From Siccibacter colletis (GTDB lineage Bacteria > Pseudomonadota > Gammaproteobacteria > Enterobacterales > Enterobacteriaceae): 64,000 nucleotides of DNA. A program made the translations under genes and the position numbers. Location: positions 1-64,000 of the forward strand of contig NZ_JMSQ01000039.1 of assembly GCF_000696575.1 (NCBI RefSeq), given 5' to 3'. Below, piece after piece: positions 50,682-60,569 of the stretch (positions within the stretch are counted from its first letter, which is position 1; the number at the start of each line of letters is the position of its first letter). The notes under the pieces are model-generated. The model was not told the DNA's origin. It did not search any database and saw only the letters and a program-made list of their open reading frames with translations.

Positions 50682-53600
50682 TCAATCAAACAATCGTAGC
50701 GGCCTGATGCCGCTGGTCGCGGCGCAGCCGGGGATCTGGATGGCGGACAAACTGACCCGCCAGCTCAGTGCCTGGAGCGTGGCGCACTATGTGGAGCTGC
50801 ACGGCGAGATCGACGCGCCGCTGTTGGCCCGTGCCATTGTGGCGGGCATGAACGATGCCGACACCCTGAAGCTGCGTATTGAGGAGCAGGACGGCGAGGC
50901 GTATCAGTGGGTGGATGAGAGCCTTATTCTTACCGCGCCCGTGATCCATGACCTGCGGGCGCAGGCAGATCCGGAAGCCGCAGCCCATGCCGTGATGCAG
51001 GCGGATCTCAGCCAGGATCTGCGGCTCGAAAGCGGCCAGCCGCTGTACCATCACGCGCTGCTGCGTCTCGGTGACGCGCGCTGGTTCTGGTATCAGCGCT
51101 ACCATCACGTGGCGGTGGACGGCTTTAGCTTCCCGGCCATCACCCGCCGCATCGCGGCTATCTACACCGCATGGCGGCATGAGCAGACGCCGGAGCCGTC
51201 ACCCTTTACCCCGTTTAGTGAGGTGGTGGAGGAGTATCAGCGCTATCAGCACAGCGACACCTTTACCCGCGATGCCGCCTTCTGGCGCGAACAGCTGAGC
51301 CAGCTGCCGCCGGCCGCCACGCTCTCGGGCGAACCCCTGTCGGGGGATCTCTCCACTACCGCACTGCACCGTTTTAAGCGCCGGTTTGACAGCCAGGATC
51401 TCGCCCGGCTGGTCGCCCACAGCGGCGGCCAGACCCTGGCGGATATGGCGCTGGCGCTAACCGCGCTGTGGATCGGCCGTCTCAGCGGACGCAACGATTT
51501 CAGCGCCGGGTTTATCTTTATGCGCCGTCTCGGCTCCAGCGCGCTGTGCGCCACCGGCCCGGTATTGAACGTGCTGCCGCTGGGCGTGCACCTCGACCCT
51601 GGCGCGACGCTGGCGCAGCTGGCGGCCAGCCTCAGCGCACAGCTGAAAAAGATGCGCCGTCATCAGCGCTATGATGCCGAGCAGATCCTGCGCGACGCCG
51701 GACGCGTCACCGGCGACCAGCCGCTCTACGGGGCGGTCATCAACCTGAAAATGTTCGACTATCAGCTCGATCTGGACGGCATCGCTGGCATCACCCACAC
51801 GCTGACCACCGGCCCGGTGAAGGATCTGGAGATCGCGCTGCTGCCGGATGAGCAGGGCGGTCTGGCGCTGGAGCTGCTGGCGAATGCCGGGCGCTACGAC
51901 GCCCGCGAGCTGGAGCGTCACCTCGATCGCCTGCCGCTGCTGCTGCGCCAGTGCGCTGCCCGGCCAGAGATGCGCTGTGCTGATGTCGACCTGCTTCACG
52001 CTGATGAACAGGCGCTGCTGACGCAGGTGAATGACACCGCGATGATGCTGCCTGAAGCCACGCTGAGCAGCCTGATTGCTCGTCAGGCGGCGTTGACGCC
52101 CGACGCGCCAGCCCTGGCGGATGAGCGCTATCAGTTCAGCTATTCCGAGCTGCGCCAGCAGGTGCAGGCCCTGGCCGCAGAGCTGGTCCAGCGCGGTGTG
52201 CAGCCGGGCGACGTTGTTGCCGTGGCGCTGCCGCGCTCGGTATTCCTGTCGCTGGCACTGCAGGCCATTGTGGAAGTGGGTGCCGCCTGGCTGCCGCTCG
52301 ATACCGGTTACCCGGATGAGCGCCTGCGCATGATGCTGGAAGATGCCGCCCCGCGGCTGCTGATCACCGAACCGGGCCAGGCTGCGCGCTTCACCGGGCA
52401 GCCGATGCTGCACTACACCGCGCCGCTGCCGCCAGTGGCCGATGCGCCGGTCTGCGCGTCCCGTCCGGAACATACCGCCTACGTAATCTTCACCTCTGGC
52501 TCAACGGGCCGCCCGAAAGGGGTGATGGTCGGCCAGACCGCCATCGTTAACCGCCTGCTGTGGATGCAGAACCACTATCCGCTTCGCCATGATGATGTTG
52601 TGTTGCAGAAGACGCCGTGCAGCTTTGACGTCTCGGTGTGGGAGTTTTTCTGGCCGTTTATCACCGGCGCACAGCTGGTGATGGCTCCCCCGGAGGCGCA
52701 CCGCGATCCGCAGGCGCTGCAGCAGCTGTTTGCCCGCTATCGCGTCACTACCACGCACTTTGTTCCCTCCATGCTGGCGGCCTTTGTCGGCGCGCTTTCG
52801 ACGCCGGACGCTATCGCCAGCTGCGCCACGCTGCGGCGGGTATTCTGCAGCGGTGAAGCCCTGCCCACCGCGCTGTGCCGGGAATGGGAACAGCTCACCG
52901 CCGCGCCGCTGCATAATCTTTATGGCCCGACCGAGGCCGCGGTGGACGTGAGCTGGTATCCGGCTTACGGCCCGGAGCTGGCGGCGGTGCGCGGCAGCAG
53001 CGTACCGATCGGTTTCCCGGTGTGGAACACCGGCCTGCGCATTCTTGATGGTTCGATGCGTCCGGTGCCGCCGGGCGTGGCGGGCGATCTCTACCTGACC
53101 GGCATCCAGTTGGCCCAGGGCTATCTCGGGCGGCCGGATCTCACCGCCAGCCGCTTTATCGCCGATCCGTTCGCGCCGGGCGAGCGTATGTACCGCACCG
53201 GGGACGTGGCGCGCTGGCTGGAAAACGGGGCGGTGGAGTATCTCGGACGCAGTGACGATCAGCTGAAAATTCGCGGGCAGCGTATTGAACTGGGCGAAAT
53301 CGACCAGGCGATGCTTAACCTGCCTGGAGTGGCGCAGGCGGTGACTAACGCCTGTGTGCTCAATGCCGCAGCCGCCAGCGGCGGCGATGCGCGTCAGCTG
53401 GTGGGCTATCTGGTGCCGTCCGCTGGCGTCGCGCTCGACGCGCAGGCGCTACGTGAGCAGCTCGCTGCGCAGCTTCCGGCGCATATGGTGCCGGTGGCGC
53501 TGGTGACGCTGGATGCCTTCCCGCTCAGCGCCAACGGCAAGCTGGATCGCAAAGCGCTGCCGCTACCACAGGTGGCGTCCCGCGCCGATGGCCGCCCGCC

Positions 53601-54570
53601 GCAACCCGGGCTGGAGCAGACCATTGCGCAGGCCTTCTCCGCGCTGCTCGGCAGTGACATCACCGACGCCGCGGCGGATTTCTTCGCCCTCGGCGGCCAC
53701 TCGCTGCTGGCGATGCGGCTTGCCGCCAGCCTGAAGCGCACCCTCGATCGTCCGGTGACGGTGGGGCAGGTGATGGTGGCGTCGACGGTAGAAAAACTGG
53801 CGGCGCTGCTGAGTGAGACGCACAGCGAGGAGGAAGCCAGCAGCGCTGGCTTTGACGCGGTGCTGCCGCTGCGTCAGGGCAGTGGCCCGACGCTGTTCTG
53901 CTTCCACCCGGCCTCCGGGTTCGCCTGGCAGTTCAGCATTCTGCAGCGCTACCTCGACCCGCGCTGGTCGATTACCGGTATCCAGTCGCCGCGTCCGGGC
54001 GGGCCGATGATGACCTGCGCCAAGCTCGATGACGTGTGCGACGCCCATCTGGCACGGCTGCGGGCGTTGCAGCCCCAGGGGCCGTATTACCTGTTTGGCT
54101 ACTCGCTGGGCGGGACGCTGGCGCAGGGCATTGCCGCCCGGCTACAGGCGGCCGGGGAGACGGTGGCATTTCTCGGGCTGCTCGACACCTGGCCGCCGGA
54201 GTCGCAGAACTGGGCCGGGAAAGATCCGGACCAGCGCGACCCGGAAGTGCTGGCGGAGATCAACCGCGAGCGCGAGGCGTTTCTTGCCGCCCAGCAGGGG
54301 CAGGGGTCGGATCGCCTGTTCGATACCATCGAGGGAAATTACACCGATGCCGTGCGGCTGCTCAGTACCGCGCACAGCGCCCGGTTTGATGGCAAGGCAA
54401 CGCTGTTTGTCGCGACGAAAACCCTGAAGCCGGGCATGGACCCGCACACCACCTGGGCGCCGTGGATCGGCGAGCTTGAGGTTTACCCGCAGGACTGCGC
54501 CCACGTGGAGATTATTTCCCCGCAGGCGTTTGAGTCGATTGGGCCGGTGCTACGGCAGATTCTGGGGTGA
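50674..54570 (+). CDS. entF: EntF, enterobactin synthase nonribosomal peptide synthetase
   Basis: The 1298-residue NRPS has domains C-A-PCP-TE. The condensation motif HHVAVDG is at about 144-150, the adenylation core TSGSTGRPKG near 607, and the Asp-rich GRSDDQLKIRGQRIELGEI near 870. The carrier Ser is 1010 in GGHSLLAM, and the thioesterase Ser is 1144 in GYSLGG. It activates serine, joins it to dihydroxybenzoate on EntB and cyclises the trimer. It starts at a GTG within ybdZ. All active-site residues are present. Confidence 0.96.
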   Translation: MSDQSNNRSGLMPLVAAQPGIWMADKLTRQLSAWSVAHYVELHGEIDAPLLARAIVAGMNDADTLKLRIEEQDGEAYQWVDESLILTAPVIHDLRAQADPEAAAHAVMQADLSQDLRLESGQPLYHHALLRLGDARWFWYQRYHHVAVDGFSFPAITRRIAAIYTAWRHEQTPEPSPFTPFSEVVEEYQRYQHSDTFTRDAAFWREQLSQLPPAATLSGEPLSGDLSTTALHRFKRRFDSQDLARLVAHSGGQTLADMALALTALWIGRLSGRNDFSAGFIFMRRLGSSALCATGPVLNVLPLGVHLDPGATLAQLAASLSAQLKKMRRHQRYDAEQILRDAGRVTGDQPLYGAVINLKMFDYQLDLDGIAGITHTLTTGPVKDLEIALLPDEQGGLALELLANAGRYDARELERHLDRLPLLLRQCAARPEMRCADVDLLHADEQALLTQVNDTAMMLPEATLSSLIARQAALTPDAPALADERYQFSYSELRQQVQALAAELVQRGVQPGDVVAVALPRSVFLSLALQAIVEVGAAWLPLDTGYPDERLRMMLEDAAPRLLITEPGQAARFTGQPMLHYTAPLPPVADAPVCASRPEHTAYVIFTSGSTGRPKGVMVGQTAIVNRLLWMQNHYPLRHDDVVLQKTPCSFDVSVWEFFWPFITGAQLVMAPPEAHRDPQALQQLFARYRVTTTHFVPSMLAAFVGALSTPDAIASCATLRRVFCSGEALPTALCREWEQLTAAPLHNLYGPTEAAVDVSWYPAYGPELAAVRGSSVPIGFPVWNTGLRILDGSMRPVPPGVAGDLYLTGIQLAQGYLGRPDLTASRFIADPFAPGERMYRTGDVARWLENGAVEYLGRSDDQLKIRGQRIELGEIDQAMLNLPGVAQAVTNACVLNAAAASGGDARQLVGYLVPSAGVALDAQALREQLAAQLPAHMVPVALVTLDAFPLSANGKLDRKALPLPQVASRADGRPPQPGLEQTIAQAFSALLGSDITDAAADFFALGGHSLLAMRLAASLKRTLDRPVTVGQVMVASTVEKLAALLSETHSEEEASSAGFDAVLPLRQGSGPTLFCFHPASGFAWQFSILQRYLDPRWSITGIQSPRPGGPMMTCAKLDDVCDAHLARLRALQPQGPYYLFGYSLGGTLAQGIAARLQAAGETVAFLGLLDTWPPESQNWAGKDPDQRDPEVLAEINREREAFLAAQQGQGSDRLFDTIEGNYTDAVRLLSTAHSARFDGKATLFVATKTLKPGMDPHTTWAPWIGELEVYPQDCAHVEIISPQAFESIGPVLRQILG

Positions 54571-54573
54571 CCG

Positions 54574-54668
54574 GTGGGGTGGGGGCGCTACGCTAACCCA
54601 CCCTGGCGGGGCGCGCGGTTACTGACGCCCCAGCGCGTAGGGCGGGTAAGCCTGCGCACCCGCCGTCA
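54574..54668. repeat. Palindromic repeat units between entF and fepC
   Basis: A GGTGGG...CCCACC unit in reverse orientation (54574-54605) and GTAGGGCGGGTAAGCCTGCG with its CACCCGCC arm (54637-54664) match units in the entS-fepB gap. They lie between convergent genes, so they may also serve as a terminator for both. Confidence 0.65.
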
Positions 54669-54686
54669 GAGCGAAGACAACGGTGA

Positions 54687-55472
54687 TCAACGACCCAGCG
54701 GCACGATCAGCGGGGTATGTGCGACCGGATCGTCGATGATCATGCAGCGCATTCCGTAGACCGCCTCTATCAGTTCGGGGGTGACGATCTCTTTTGGTGC
54801 TCCCTCGGCGACCACTTTCCCGTCGCGCAGCGCGATCAGGTGGGTGGCATAGCGGCAGGCCTGATTGAGATCGTGCAGCACCGCCGCCAGGGTGTAGCCC
54901 TGTTCGCGGTTCAGGGAACGCAGCAGCTCCAGCAGGTCAATCTGATAGCTGATGTCCAGCCAGGTGGTCGGCTCATCCAGCAGCATGATGGCGGTCTCCT
55001 GGGCCAGCACCATGGCGATCCACGCCCGCTGCCGCTGCCCGCCGGAGAGGGTATCCACGCTCTGGGTTGCCAGCGCCTCCACGCCGGTAGCCTGCATCGC
55101 CCGGTTCACCGCCTCTTCATCCTCTTTACGCCAGCGGGTAAACAGCGGCTGGTGCGGATAGCGCCCGCGCGCCACCAGCTCCTGCACCGTGATATCCCCC
55201 GGTGTACTGGCGTTCTGCGCCAGCAGGCCGATGCGCCGCGCCACTTCTTTGGTGGCGTAGCGATCGATCGCCTGACCATCGAGTATCACCTCACCACGCA
55301 TCGGCTGCATCAGGCGGCTCAGGGTGCGCAGCAGCGTCGATTTGCCGCAGCCGTTCGGGCCGATGATGGCCGTAAAATGGCCATCGGGGATCGCCACGCT
55401 TAAGCCATCAGCCACCACGTGCTTACCGTAGCCGAGGGTTAAATCGCGACCGTATAAACGAGAGTGCGTCAT
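54687..55472 (-). CDS. fepC: FepC, ferric enterobactin importer ATPase
   Basis: The 261-residue ATPase has Walker A IGPNGCGKST (about 37-46), signature LSGGQRQRAW, Walker B IMLLDEPTTWLD and switch His in VLHDLNQA. It is almost the same as E. coli FepC through the core, but ends about ten residues sooner (PLIVPLGR). The start MTHSRLYGRDLTLGYG overlaps the fepG stop by four bases. It works with FepD, FepG and FepB. Confidence 0.95.
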   Translation of the reverse strand: MTHSRLYGRDLTLGYGKHVVADGLSVAIPDGHFTAIIGPNGCGKSTLLRTLSRLMQPMRGEVILDGQAIDRYATKEVARRIGLLAQNASTPGDITVQELVARGRYPHQPLFTRWRKEDEEAVNRAMQATGVEALATQSVDTLSGGQRQRAWIAMVLAQETAIMLLDEPTTWLDISYQIDLLELLRSLNREQGYTLAAVLHDLNQACRYATHLIALRDGKVVAEGAPKEIVTPELIEAVYGMRCMIIDDPVAHTPLIVPLGR

Positions 55473-56458
55473 CTCTTGCGGGACTCCTGAATCAACAAGG
55501 CGATGAGATAGATACCGCCGATGCTCACGGTGATTACGCCCACCGGAAGCTGATAAGGCATAAACAGACGCTGGGCGCACAGGTCGGCCACCAGCAACAG
55601 TGTTGCGCCGCACAGTGCCGACTGAGTCAGCCCAAGCCGCGTGGTGCCGGACAGGCGGCGCACGATATGCGGGGCCACCAGGGCAATAAATGAGATCGGC
55701 CCGGCAAGGGCGGTGGCAGCGGCAGTGAGCAGCACCGCCGTCAGCATCAGCAGCAGACGCGAGCGCTCCACCGGCACGCCCAGCGCGCAGGCGGTGTCAT
55801 CCCCCATCTCCAGCAGCCGCATGCGGCGCACCAGCAGTCCGGCAGCGATAAACATCGCCACAATAATCGGCGCGGCGGGCAGGGTTTTACTCCAGGTCAG
55901 GCCGTTGAGCGATCCGGCGTTCCACAGTCCGGCGGAGAGCGCCGTCTCCAGCGAAGCCTGCAATAACAGCCAGGTGTTGAACGCCACCAGCATCGCGCGG
56001 GTGCCGATACCGATAATGATCAGCCGGAAGGTGTCGATGCCGTTGCGCCAGGCCAGCAGCCACACCAGCAGCGAGGTGATAATGCCGCCCGCCATTGCCG
56101 CCAGGGCGATGGCGGTCTGGTGCTGACCAAACAGCACCATCGCCACCAGCACACCGCTCCATGCGCCGGTGTTAAAGCCCATCACATCCGGGCTACCGAG
56201 CGGGTTGCGCATCAGCGACTGGAATATTGCGCCGCTGACCCCGAGGGCAGCCCCCACCAGCAGCGCCATCGCCACCCGGGGCAGGCGCCACTCGACGACA
56301 ATCATCGACATGGCGCGCGGCGCGCTGCCGGTCAGGGCATCAAACACCTGCGACACTGTCAGCGCTACGCTGCCGCTGGCCAGGCTCCAGCCGGAAAACA
56401 GCAGCGCGATAAGGACAAACAGCCCCAGTACCAGGGTTAAACGCGGCAGCCGGGTCAT
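55469..56458 (-). CDS. fepG: FepG, ferric enterobactin importer permease
   Basis: The 329-residue FecCD-family permease has about ten helices with GVSGAIFQSLMRNPLGSPDVMGFNTGA and a C-terminal FIALVAPHIVRRL coupling segment. It pairs with FepD as a heterodimer. The genes fepD, fepG and fepC overlap by four bases each and are cotranscribed from the entS-side intergenic region. Confidence 0.95.
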   Translation of the reverse strand: MTRLPRLTLVLGLFVLIALLFSGWSLASGSVALTVSQVFDALTGSAPRAMSMIVVEWRLPRVAMALLVGAALGVSGAIFQSLMRNPLGSPDVMGFNTGAWSGVLVAMVLFGQHQTAIALAAMAGGIITSLLVWLLAWRNGIDTFRLIIIGIGTRAMLVAFNTWLLLQASLETALSAGLWNAGSLNGLTWSKTLPAAPIIVAMFIAAGLLVRRMRLLEMGDDTACALGVPVERSRLLLMLTAVLLTAAATALAGPISFIALVAPHIVRRLSGTTRLGLTQSALCGATLLLVADLCAQRLFMPYQLPVGVITVSIGGIYLIALLIQESRKR

Positions 56459-57462
56459 AGCGTCACCCCGTTACGGCGGCGGCGTACCAGCCAGATCAGC
56501 ACCGGCGCGCCGATAAAGGCGCTCACCACCGAGACGCGCAGTTCGCCCGGCACCAGCTGACGGCCGAGAGTATCGGCAGCCAGCAGCAGGGTTGGCGTCG
56601 CCAGCATCGTCACCGGCAGCGTCCAGCGATGATCCGGTCCGACCAGCCAGCGCGCCAGGTGCGGCATCATCAGGCCGATAAAGGCAATCGGACCGACGGC
56701 GGCGGTGGCGCTGCCGCACAGCACGGTGATGGCCAGCAGGCCGAGGATCTGCGTGCGCGCCACCCGGCTACCGAGCGCAGTGGCGGTATCGTTGCCCATG
56801 CTCAGGCTGTTGAGCGAGCGGCTCAGCAGCAGCGCCACCGCCGTGGCCGCCAGCACCGGCAGAAGGATAATTTTCAGCGGAAACAGGCTGCGGATGTCGA
56901 GCGAGCCGGCCTGCCAGAAGCGCAGCTGGTCGTAGGCTACCGGATTAAGCAGCGCGATGCCGCTCGATAGCCCCTCCAGCACCGCCGCCAGCGCCACCCC
57001 GGCTAACGTCAGCCGGACCGGATTAAGCTGGCCGCCACCCTGGCTGCCGGTGAGGGCGACGATCAGCGCGGCGATGAACGCGCCGCCGAAAGCGAAGGCC
57101 AGCAGGGCAACGGGGGAGGCGTAGCCAAACAGCGCCGCCCCGAGGACGATGGCGAAACTGGCGCCTGAATTGACCCCGAGCAGGCCGGGGTCGGCCAGCG
57201 GGTTACGCGACAGGGTTTGCATCAGCGCCCCGGCAACGCCGAGCGCGATCCCGGCCAGCAGCCCGGCAAGGGTGCGCGGCAGGCGGGCATCAAGCACAAT
57301 GGTGCAGTCGGCGCTGCGACAGGATTGGGTAAGGGCGTCCAGCACGGTTGTGGGTGCCAGCGCTTTGGCGCCCAGCAGCAGGCTGAGCAGCATCATAATG
57401 AGGAGCAAAACAAGCAGGCTCAGCACAAGGTAAGGGCGGGCTGAAAACCGTGACCACGACAT
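56455..57462 (-). CDS. fepD: FepD, ferric enterobactin importer permease
   Basis: The 335-residue permease matches E. coli FepD in DCTIVLDARLPRTLAGLLAG, ALMQTLSRNPLADPGLLGVN and VGPIAFIGLMMPHLARWLVG. The ATG (SWSRFSARP) is chosen because AGGGA lies about nine bases upstream; a six-codon longer frame is open. It is the first gene of fepDGC, divergent from entS with a Fur box between. Confidence 0.95.
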   Translation of the reverse strand: MSWSRFSARPYLVLSLLVLLLIMMLLSLLLGAKALAPTTVLDALTQSCRSADCTIVLDARLPRTLAGLLAGIALGVAGALMQTLSRNPLADPGLLGVNSGASFAIVLGAALFGYASPVALLAFAFGGAFIAALIVALTGSQGGGQLNPVRLTLAGVALAAVLEGLSSGIALLNPVAYDQLRFWQAGSLDIRSLFPLKIILLPVLAATAVALLLSRSLNSLSMGNDTATALGSRVARTQILGLLAITVLCGSATAAVGPIAFIGLMMPHLARWLVGPDHRWTLPVTMLATPTLLLAADTLGRQLVPGELRVSVVSAFIGAPVLIWLVRRRRNGVTL

Positions 57463-57478
57463 AACACACTTCCCTGAC

Positions 57479-57506
57479 ATGATAATGATATTAATTATCG
57501 TTATCG
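57479..57506. promoter_or_regulatory. Fur box between fepD and entS
   Basis: ATGATAATGATATTAATTAT followed by CGTTATCG matches the Fur consensus GATAATGATAATCATTATC closely and in overlapping register. It should control both directions. Confidence 0.88.
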
Positions 57507-57575
57507 CTCTTTGCGGTTTATGTTAGCATGAGCGCCCTGCTATCCGGTAAGGAAAATTGGTGTTAAGGCCCTGTA

Positions 57576-58817
57576 ATGAACCGACATTCAATGCTGCTCA
57601 ACCTGAGTCTGCTCAGAACCCATCCTGACTTTCGCGCTGTTTTTATCGCCCGTTTTATCTCGATTCTCTCCCTCGGCCTGCTCGGCGTGGCCATCCCGGT
57701 ACAGATCCAGACCCTCACCGGTTCGGCGTTGCAGGTTGGGCTGGCGGTCACGCTCACCGGTAGCGCCATGTTTGTCGGCCTGATGACCGGCGGGGTGCTG
57801 GCCGATCGCCACGAGCGCAAGCGGCTGATCCTGCTGGCCCGCTCCACCTGCGGGCTGGGGTTTATCGGGCTGTGCATTAACGCCGCGCTGCCGACGCCGT
57901 CGCTGGCGGCCATCTATCTGCTCGGTATCTGGGACGGCTTCTTTGGCGCGCTGGGGGTGACGGCTTTGCTGGCGGCAACCCCGGCGCTGGTGGGGCGCGA
58001 CAACCTGATGCAGGCCGGGGCCATTACCATGCTGACGGTGCGCCTCGGATCGGTGATCTCCCCGGTGGTGGGCGGTCTGCTGTTGGCGTGGGGCGGGGTG
58101 GTGTGGAATTACGGTCTGGCGGCCTTCGGCACCTTTATTACGCTGATCCCTCTGCTGCGGCTGCCGCAGCTGGCACCGCCGCCGCAGCCGCGTGAGCACC
58201 CGCTGCGCGCCTTGTGGGCCGGGCTGCGCTTCCTGCTGCACAGCCCGCTGATTGGCGGCATTGCGCTGCTGGGGGCGCTGCTGACCATGGCAAGTGCGGT
58301 GCGCGTGCTCTATCCGGCGCTGGCCAACCACTGGCAGATGAGCGCCAGTCACATCGGACTGCTGTATGCCGCGCTGCCGCTTGGTGCGGCGCTGGGGGCT
58401 TTGACCAGCGGCAATCTGGCCCGCTGCGCGCGCCCTGGTGCGGTAATGCTGGCGACCACGCTCGGATCGTTTATCGCGGTGGGGCTGTTCAGCCTGATGC
58501 CGAACGGTGCGCTGGGAATGCTGTGTCTGGTAATGGTTGGCTGGCTGAGCGCTATCAGTTCGCTGCTGCAGTACACCCTGATCCAGACCCAGACGCCGGA
58601 AGCGATGCTGGGCCGCATCAACGGACTCTGGACCGCGCAGAACGTTACCGGCGACGCCATCGGCGCAGCGCTGCTTGGCAGCATGACGGTGGTGATGACC
58701 CCGGTGTATGCCGCCAGTACCGGCGGGCTGGTACTAACGCTGGTGGGCATTGTGCTGCTGATCGTCCTGGTTGAGCTGCGGCGTTTCCGTCAGCCTGAAA
58801 CCCCGGCGGCGCAATAA
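57576..58817 (+). CDS. entS: EntS, enterobactin exporter (MFS)
   Basis: The 413-residue protein has 12 membrane helices and the MFS motif [18 protein letters not shown] between helices 2 and 3. It closely follows E. coli EntS throughout ([42 protein letters not shown]). It moves newly made enterobactin across the inner membrane. Proline- and Arg-rich loop [13 protein letters not shown] is family-typical. Confidence 0.95.
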   Translation: MNRHSMLLNLSLLRTHPDFRAVFIARFISILSLGLLGVAIPVQIQTLTGSALQVGLAVTLTGSAMFVGLMTGGVLADRHERKRLILLARSTCGLGFIGLCINAALPTPSLAAIYLLGIWDGFFGALGVTALLAATPALVGRDNLMQAGAITMLTVRLGSVISPVVGGLLLAWGGVVWNYGLAAFGTFITLIPLLRLPQLAPPPQPREHPLRALWAGLRFLLHSPLIGGIALLGALLTMASAVRVLYPALANHWQMSASHIGLLYAALPLGAALGALTSGNLARCARPGAVMLATTLGSFIAVGLFSLMPNGALGMLCLVMVGWLSAISSLLQYTLIQTQTPEAMLGRINGLWTAQNVTGDAIGAALLGSMTVVMTPVYAASTGGLVLTLVGIVLLIVLVELRRFRQPETPAAQ

Positions 58818-59091
58818 GCTTACGCCTGGATAAACGGTGGGTGGGCATGGTAAACGGTGGGTGCACTCCGTTTACCCACCCTACGGAATAGCAGTTGTTG
58901 TTGGGTGGGTAAGCCTGCGCACCTACCACAAAAAAAACATCAAATGCCGAAGCGTGGCCCCATCCGGCATCAAAACCGCCGCGTCACTTCCCGTAGGGTG
59001 GGTAAGCTTCGCGCACCCACCATAAACGCAAATCACCCAATGCCGAAGCATGGACCATCCGGCATCAAAACCGCCGCGCCGAGGCGTTGAG
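58818..59091. repeat. Palindromic repeat cluster between entS and fepB
   Basis: A 34-base unit (58851-58884) with arms TAAACGG/CCGTTTA recurs without change at 59354-59387. GGGTGGGTAAGC...GCRCACCYACC units lie at 58903-58927 and 58995-59020. An about 39-base unit with arms ATGCCG/CGGCAT occurs at 58944-58982 and 59040-59078. They look like REP/BIME-type elements arranged head to tail in a convergent gap. Confidence 0.75.
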
Positions 59092-59312
59092 TCCGGGCTG
59101 GCGGTCGGGAACCGCCAGAGGGCGCGAGCCCAGGGATGGGGTATCGCGCCCGACCGGAAGCGAAACGCCGGAGGCAAGGGCAGCCCGCAGGGCCGGTTTT
59201 ACTGGCCGGGAGCCGGGATAGTGAAGGGGGCGGCGGCGAGCCCCCTTCACCCGTTCACGGGCGGCGGTGTTTGCATGTGAGCGCGGTGCCACGGTGAACG
59301 GAACCTTCACCG
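59092..59312. repeat. GC-rich, strongly folding segment between entS and fepB
   Basis: Within 221 bases there are several exact inverted repeats: CTGGCGG/CCGCCAG (59098-59118), CGGTCGGG/CCCGACCG (59102-59109 with 59149-59156), GGGC-GCGA-GCCC (59120-59131), GGCCGGT/ACTGGCC (59191-59207), GTGAAGGGGG/CCCCCTTCAC (59221-59250) and CGGTGAA/TTCACCG (59292-59312). No plausible gene was found. It may be a degenerate mobile repeat or a structured RNA gene. Confidence 0.55.
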
Positions 59313-59353
59313 CCCTGCCATAGCCCTCATACCAGAACGGTGGATGCACATCA

Positions 59354-59387
59354 TAAACGGTGGGTGCACTCCGTTTACCCACCCTAC
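59354..59387. repeat. Second exact copy of the 34-base palindromic unit
   Basis: It is identical to 58851-58884, with TAAACGG/CCGTTTA arms. It lies just after the fepB stop (minus strand) and could end its transcript. Confidence 0.85.
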
Positions 59388-59416
59388 AAACCCACCCTTC
59401 ACTGCCATGCTACAAC

Positions 59417-60379
59417 TTACTTAAACAACGCCGTTAAACGCGCCAGCGCCTGACTCGCGCTGTAGTAATCCAGCCGGAATGTCTCGGTGCCGAGCGGATA
59501 CACGCGCTTATTCTTCACCGCCGGAAGATGCGCCAGCAGCGGGTTACTGTAGATGGCCTGCGCATCTTTCTCATCCCCGGCGAACAGCAGCAGATACTCG
59601 CCGTTCAGGCCCGCCGCCAGATTCTCGCCGCCCAGCTGAATAATATCGTGACGTTTTCCCATGCTCTGGCTGGCGTGCAGCGCCGCCGGCGGCGTGGCGA
59701 GGGTGAAACCCGCTTCGCGCAGCAGCTGGCCCTGGGCCGAATCCGGTGTCCAGAGATTGGCATTGCGCGCCGCCGGGTTATATACCAGCGCGCTGACCGG
59801 GGCAGACGGCACCTTCATGCTCTGGCGAGCGCGGTCGAGCTGCGCGTTGAAGCTGGCAATGCGTGCCGCGGCCTGCTGTTCGTGGCCGGTCATCTCGCCA
59901 AGCTGCGTCAGGAGTTGTTGCCAGCTTTTATCGTCGTAGTTGACCACGATGGTGGGCGCAATAGCCGAAAGCTGATCGTAGAGCGCCAGCGCCGAGTCGC
60001 CGCCGGTAGCGCTAATCAGGATCAGATCCGGCATCTGGGCAGCCACCGCTTCGGCCACCGGCTCGCCGATCCACAGGCGCTGCACGTGACGCTCCTGGGC
60101 AATAGCACCCCACTGGCGCAGAAAACCCTGGCTGTCCGCGACCCGGTTGCCCGGCGATGTGGCACCGCTGGCGACCACCGGTGCGTCGATGGCGAGCAGG
60201 GAGCCGGTAAGGGTCACGCTGGTAGAGACAATGCGCGTCGGGGCGCGCTCCAGCGTATGGGTGCCCTTGCTGTCAGTAATCTGGCGCGGCCACCCGTCAG
60301 CGTGCGCCTTTGCGGCAATTCCGAAAATCAGTGCCCCCGCAACCAGGGCGACGTTAAGGCAAGCGAAACGACGTATCAC
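59417..60379 (-). CDS. fepB: FepB, periplasmic ferric enterobactin-binding protein
   Basis: The 320-residue protein has a signal peptide (to KAHA-D, about residue 27). The body matches E. coli Fep[65 protein letters not shown] and [12 protein letters not shown]. It delivers the ferric siderophore to FepD/FepG. It is divergent from entC. Confidence 0.95.
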   Translation of the reverse strand: MIRRFACLNVALVAGALIFGIAAKAHADGWPRQITDSKGTHTLERAPTRIVSTSVTLTGSLLAIDAPVVASGATSPGNRVADSQGFLRQWGAIAQERHVQRLWIGEPVAEAVAAQMPDLILISATGGDSALALYDQLSAIAPTIVVNYDDKSWQQLLTQLGEMTGHEQQAAARIASFNAQLDRARQSMKVPSAPVSALVYNPAARNANLWTPDSAQGQLLREAGFTLATPPAALHASQSMGKRHDIIQLGGENLAAGLNGEYLLLFAGDEKDAQAIYSNPLLAHLPAVKNKRVYPLGTETFRLDYYSASQALARLTALFK

Positions 60380-60405
60380 GGTGAAATGGTCCTGTTTTAT
60401 GGTTT

Positions 60406-60427
60406 AATAATGCTTCTCATTTTCATT
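60406..60427. promoter_or_regulatory. Fur box on the fepB side
   Basis: AATAATGCTTCTCATTTTC plus ATT, read on the minus strand as AATGAAAATGAGAAGCATTA, fits a Fur operator. It lies about 30-50 bases upstream of the fepB start. Confidence 0.68.
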
Positions 60428-60523
60428 GTTGCCGACGCAGGATGCAAGCGATGGTGACATCAGGTTAGCTCCCGCAGAGTTGACTTCCGGCGCGATTGCT
60501 TTTAGGTTACCGCACCAAAATAC

Positions 60524-60540
60524 AAATGATAATTATTACC
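60524..60540. promoter_or_regulatory. Fur box on the entC side
   Basis: AAATGATAATTATTACC contains the central ATGATAATTAT of the Fur consensus, 30 bases before entC. Confidence 0.78.
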
Positions 60541-60569
60541 AACAGGCATATCATTGTTTGGAGGACCGC

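Noticed and set aside
58818-59416. CRISPR array
   Set aside because: Repeat units differ in type and spacing, are palindromic throughout, and no regular spacers or cas genes are present.
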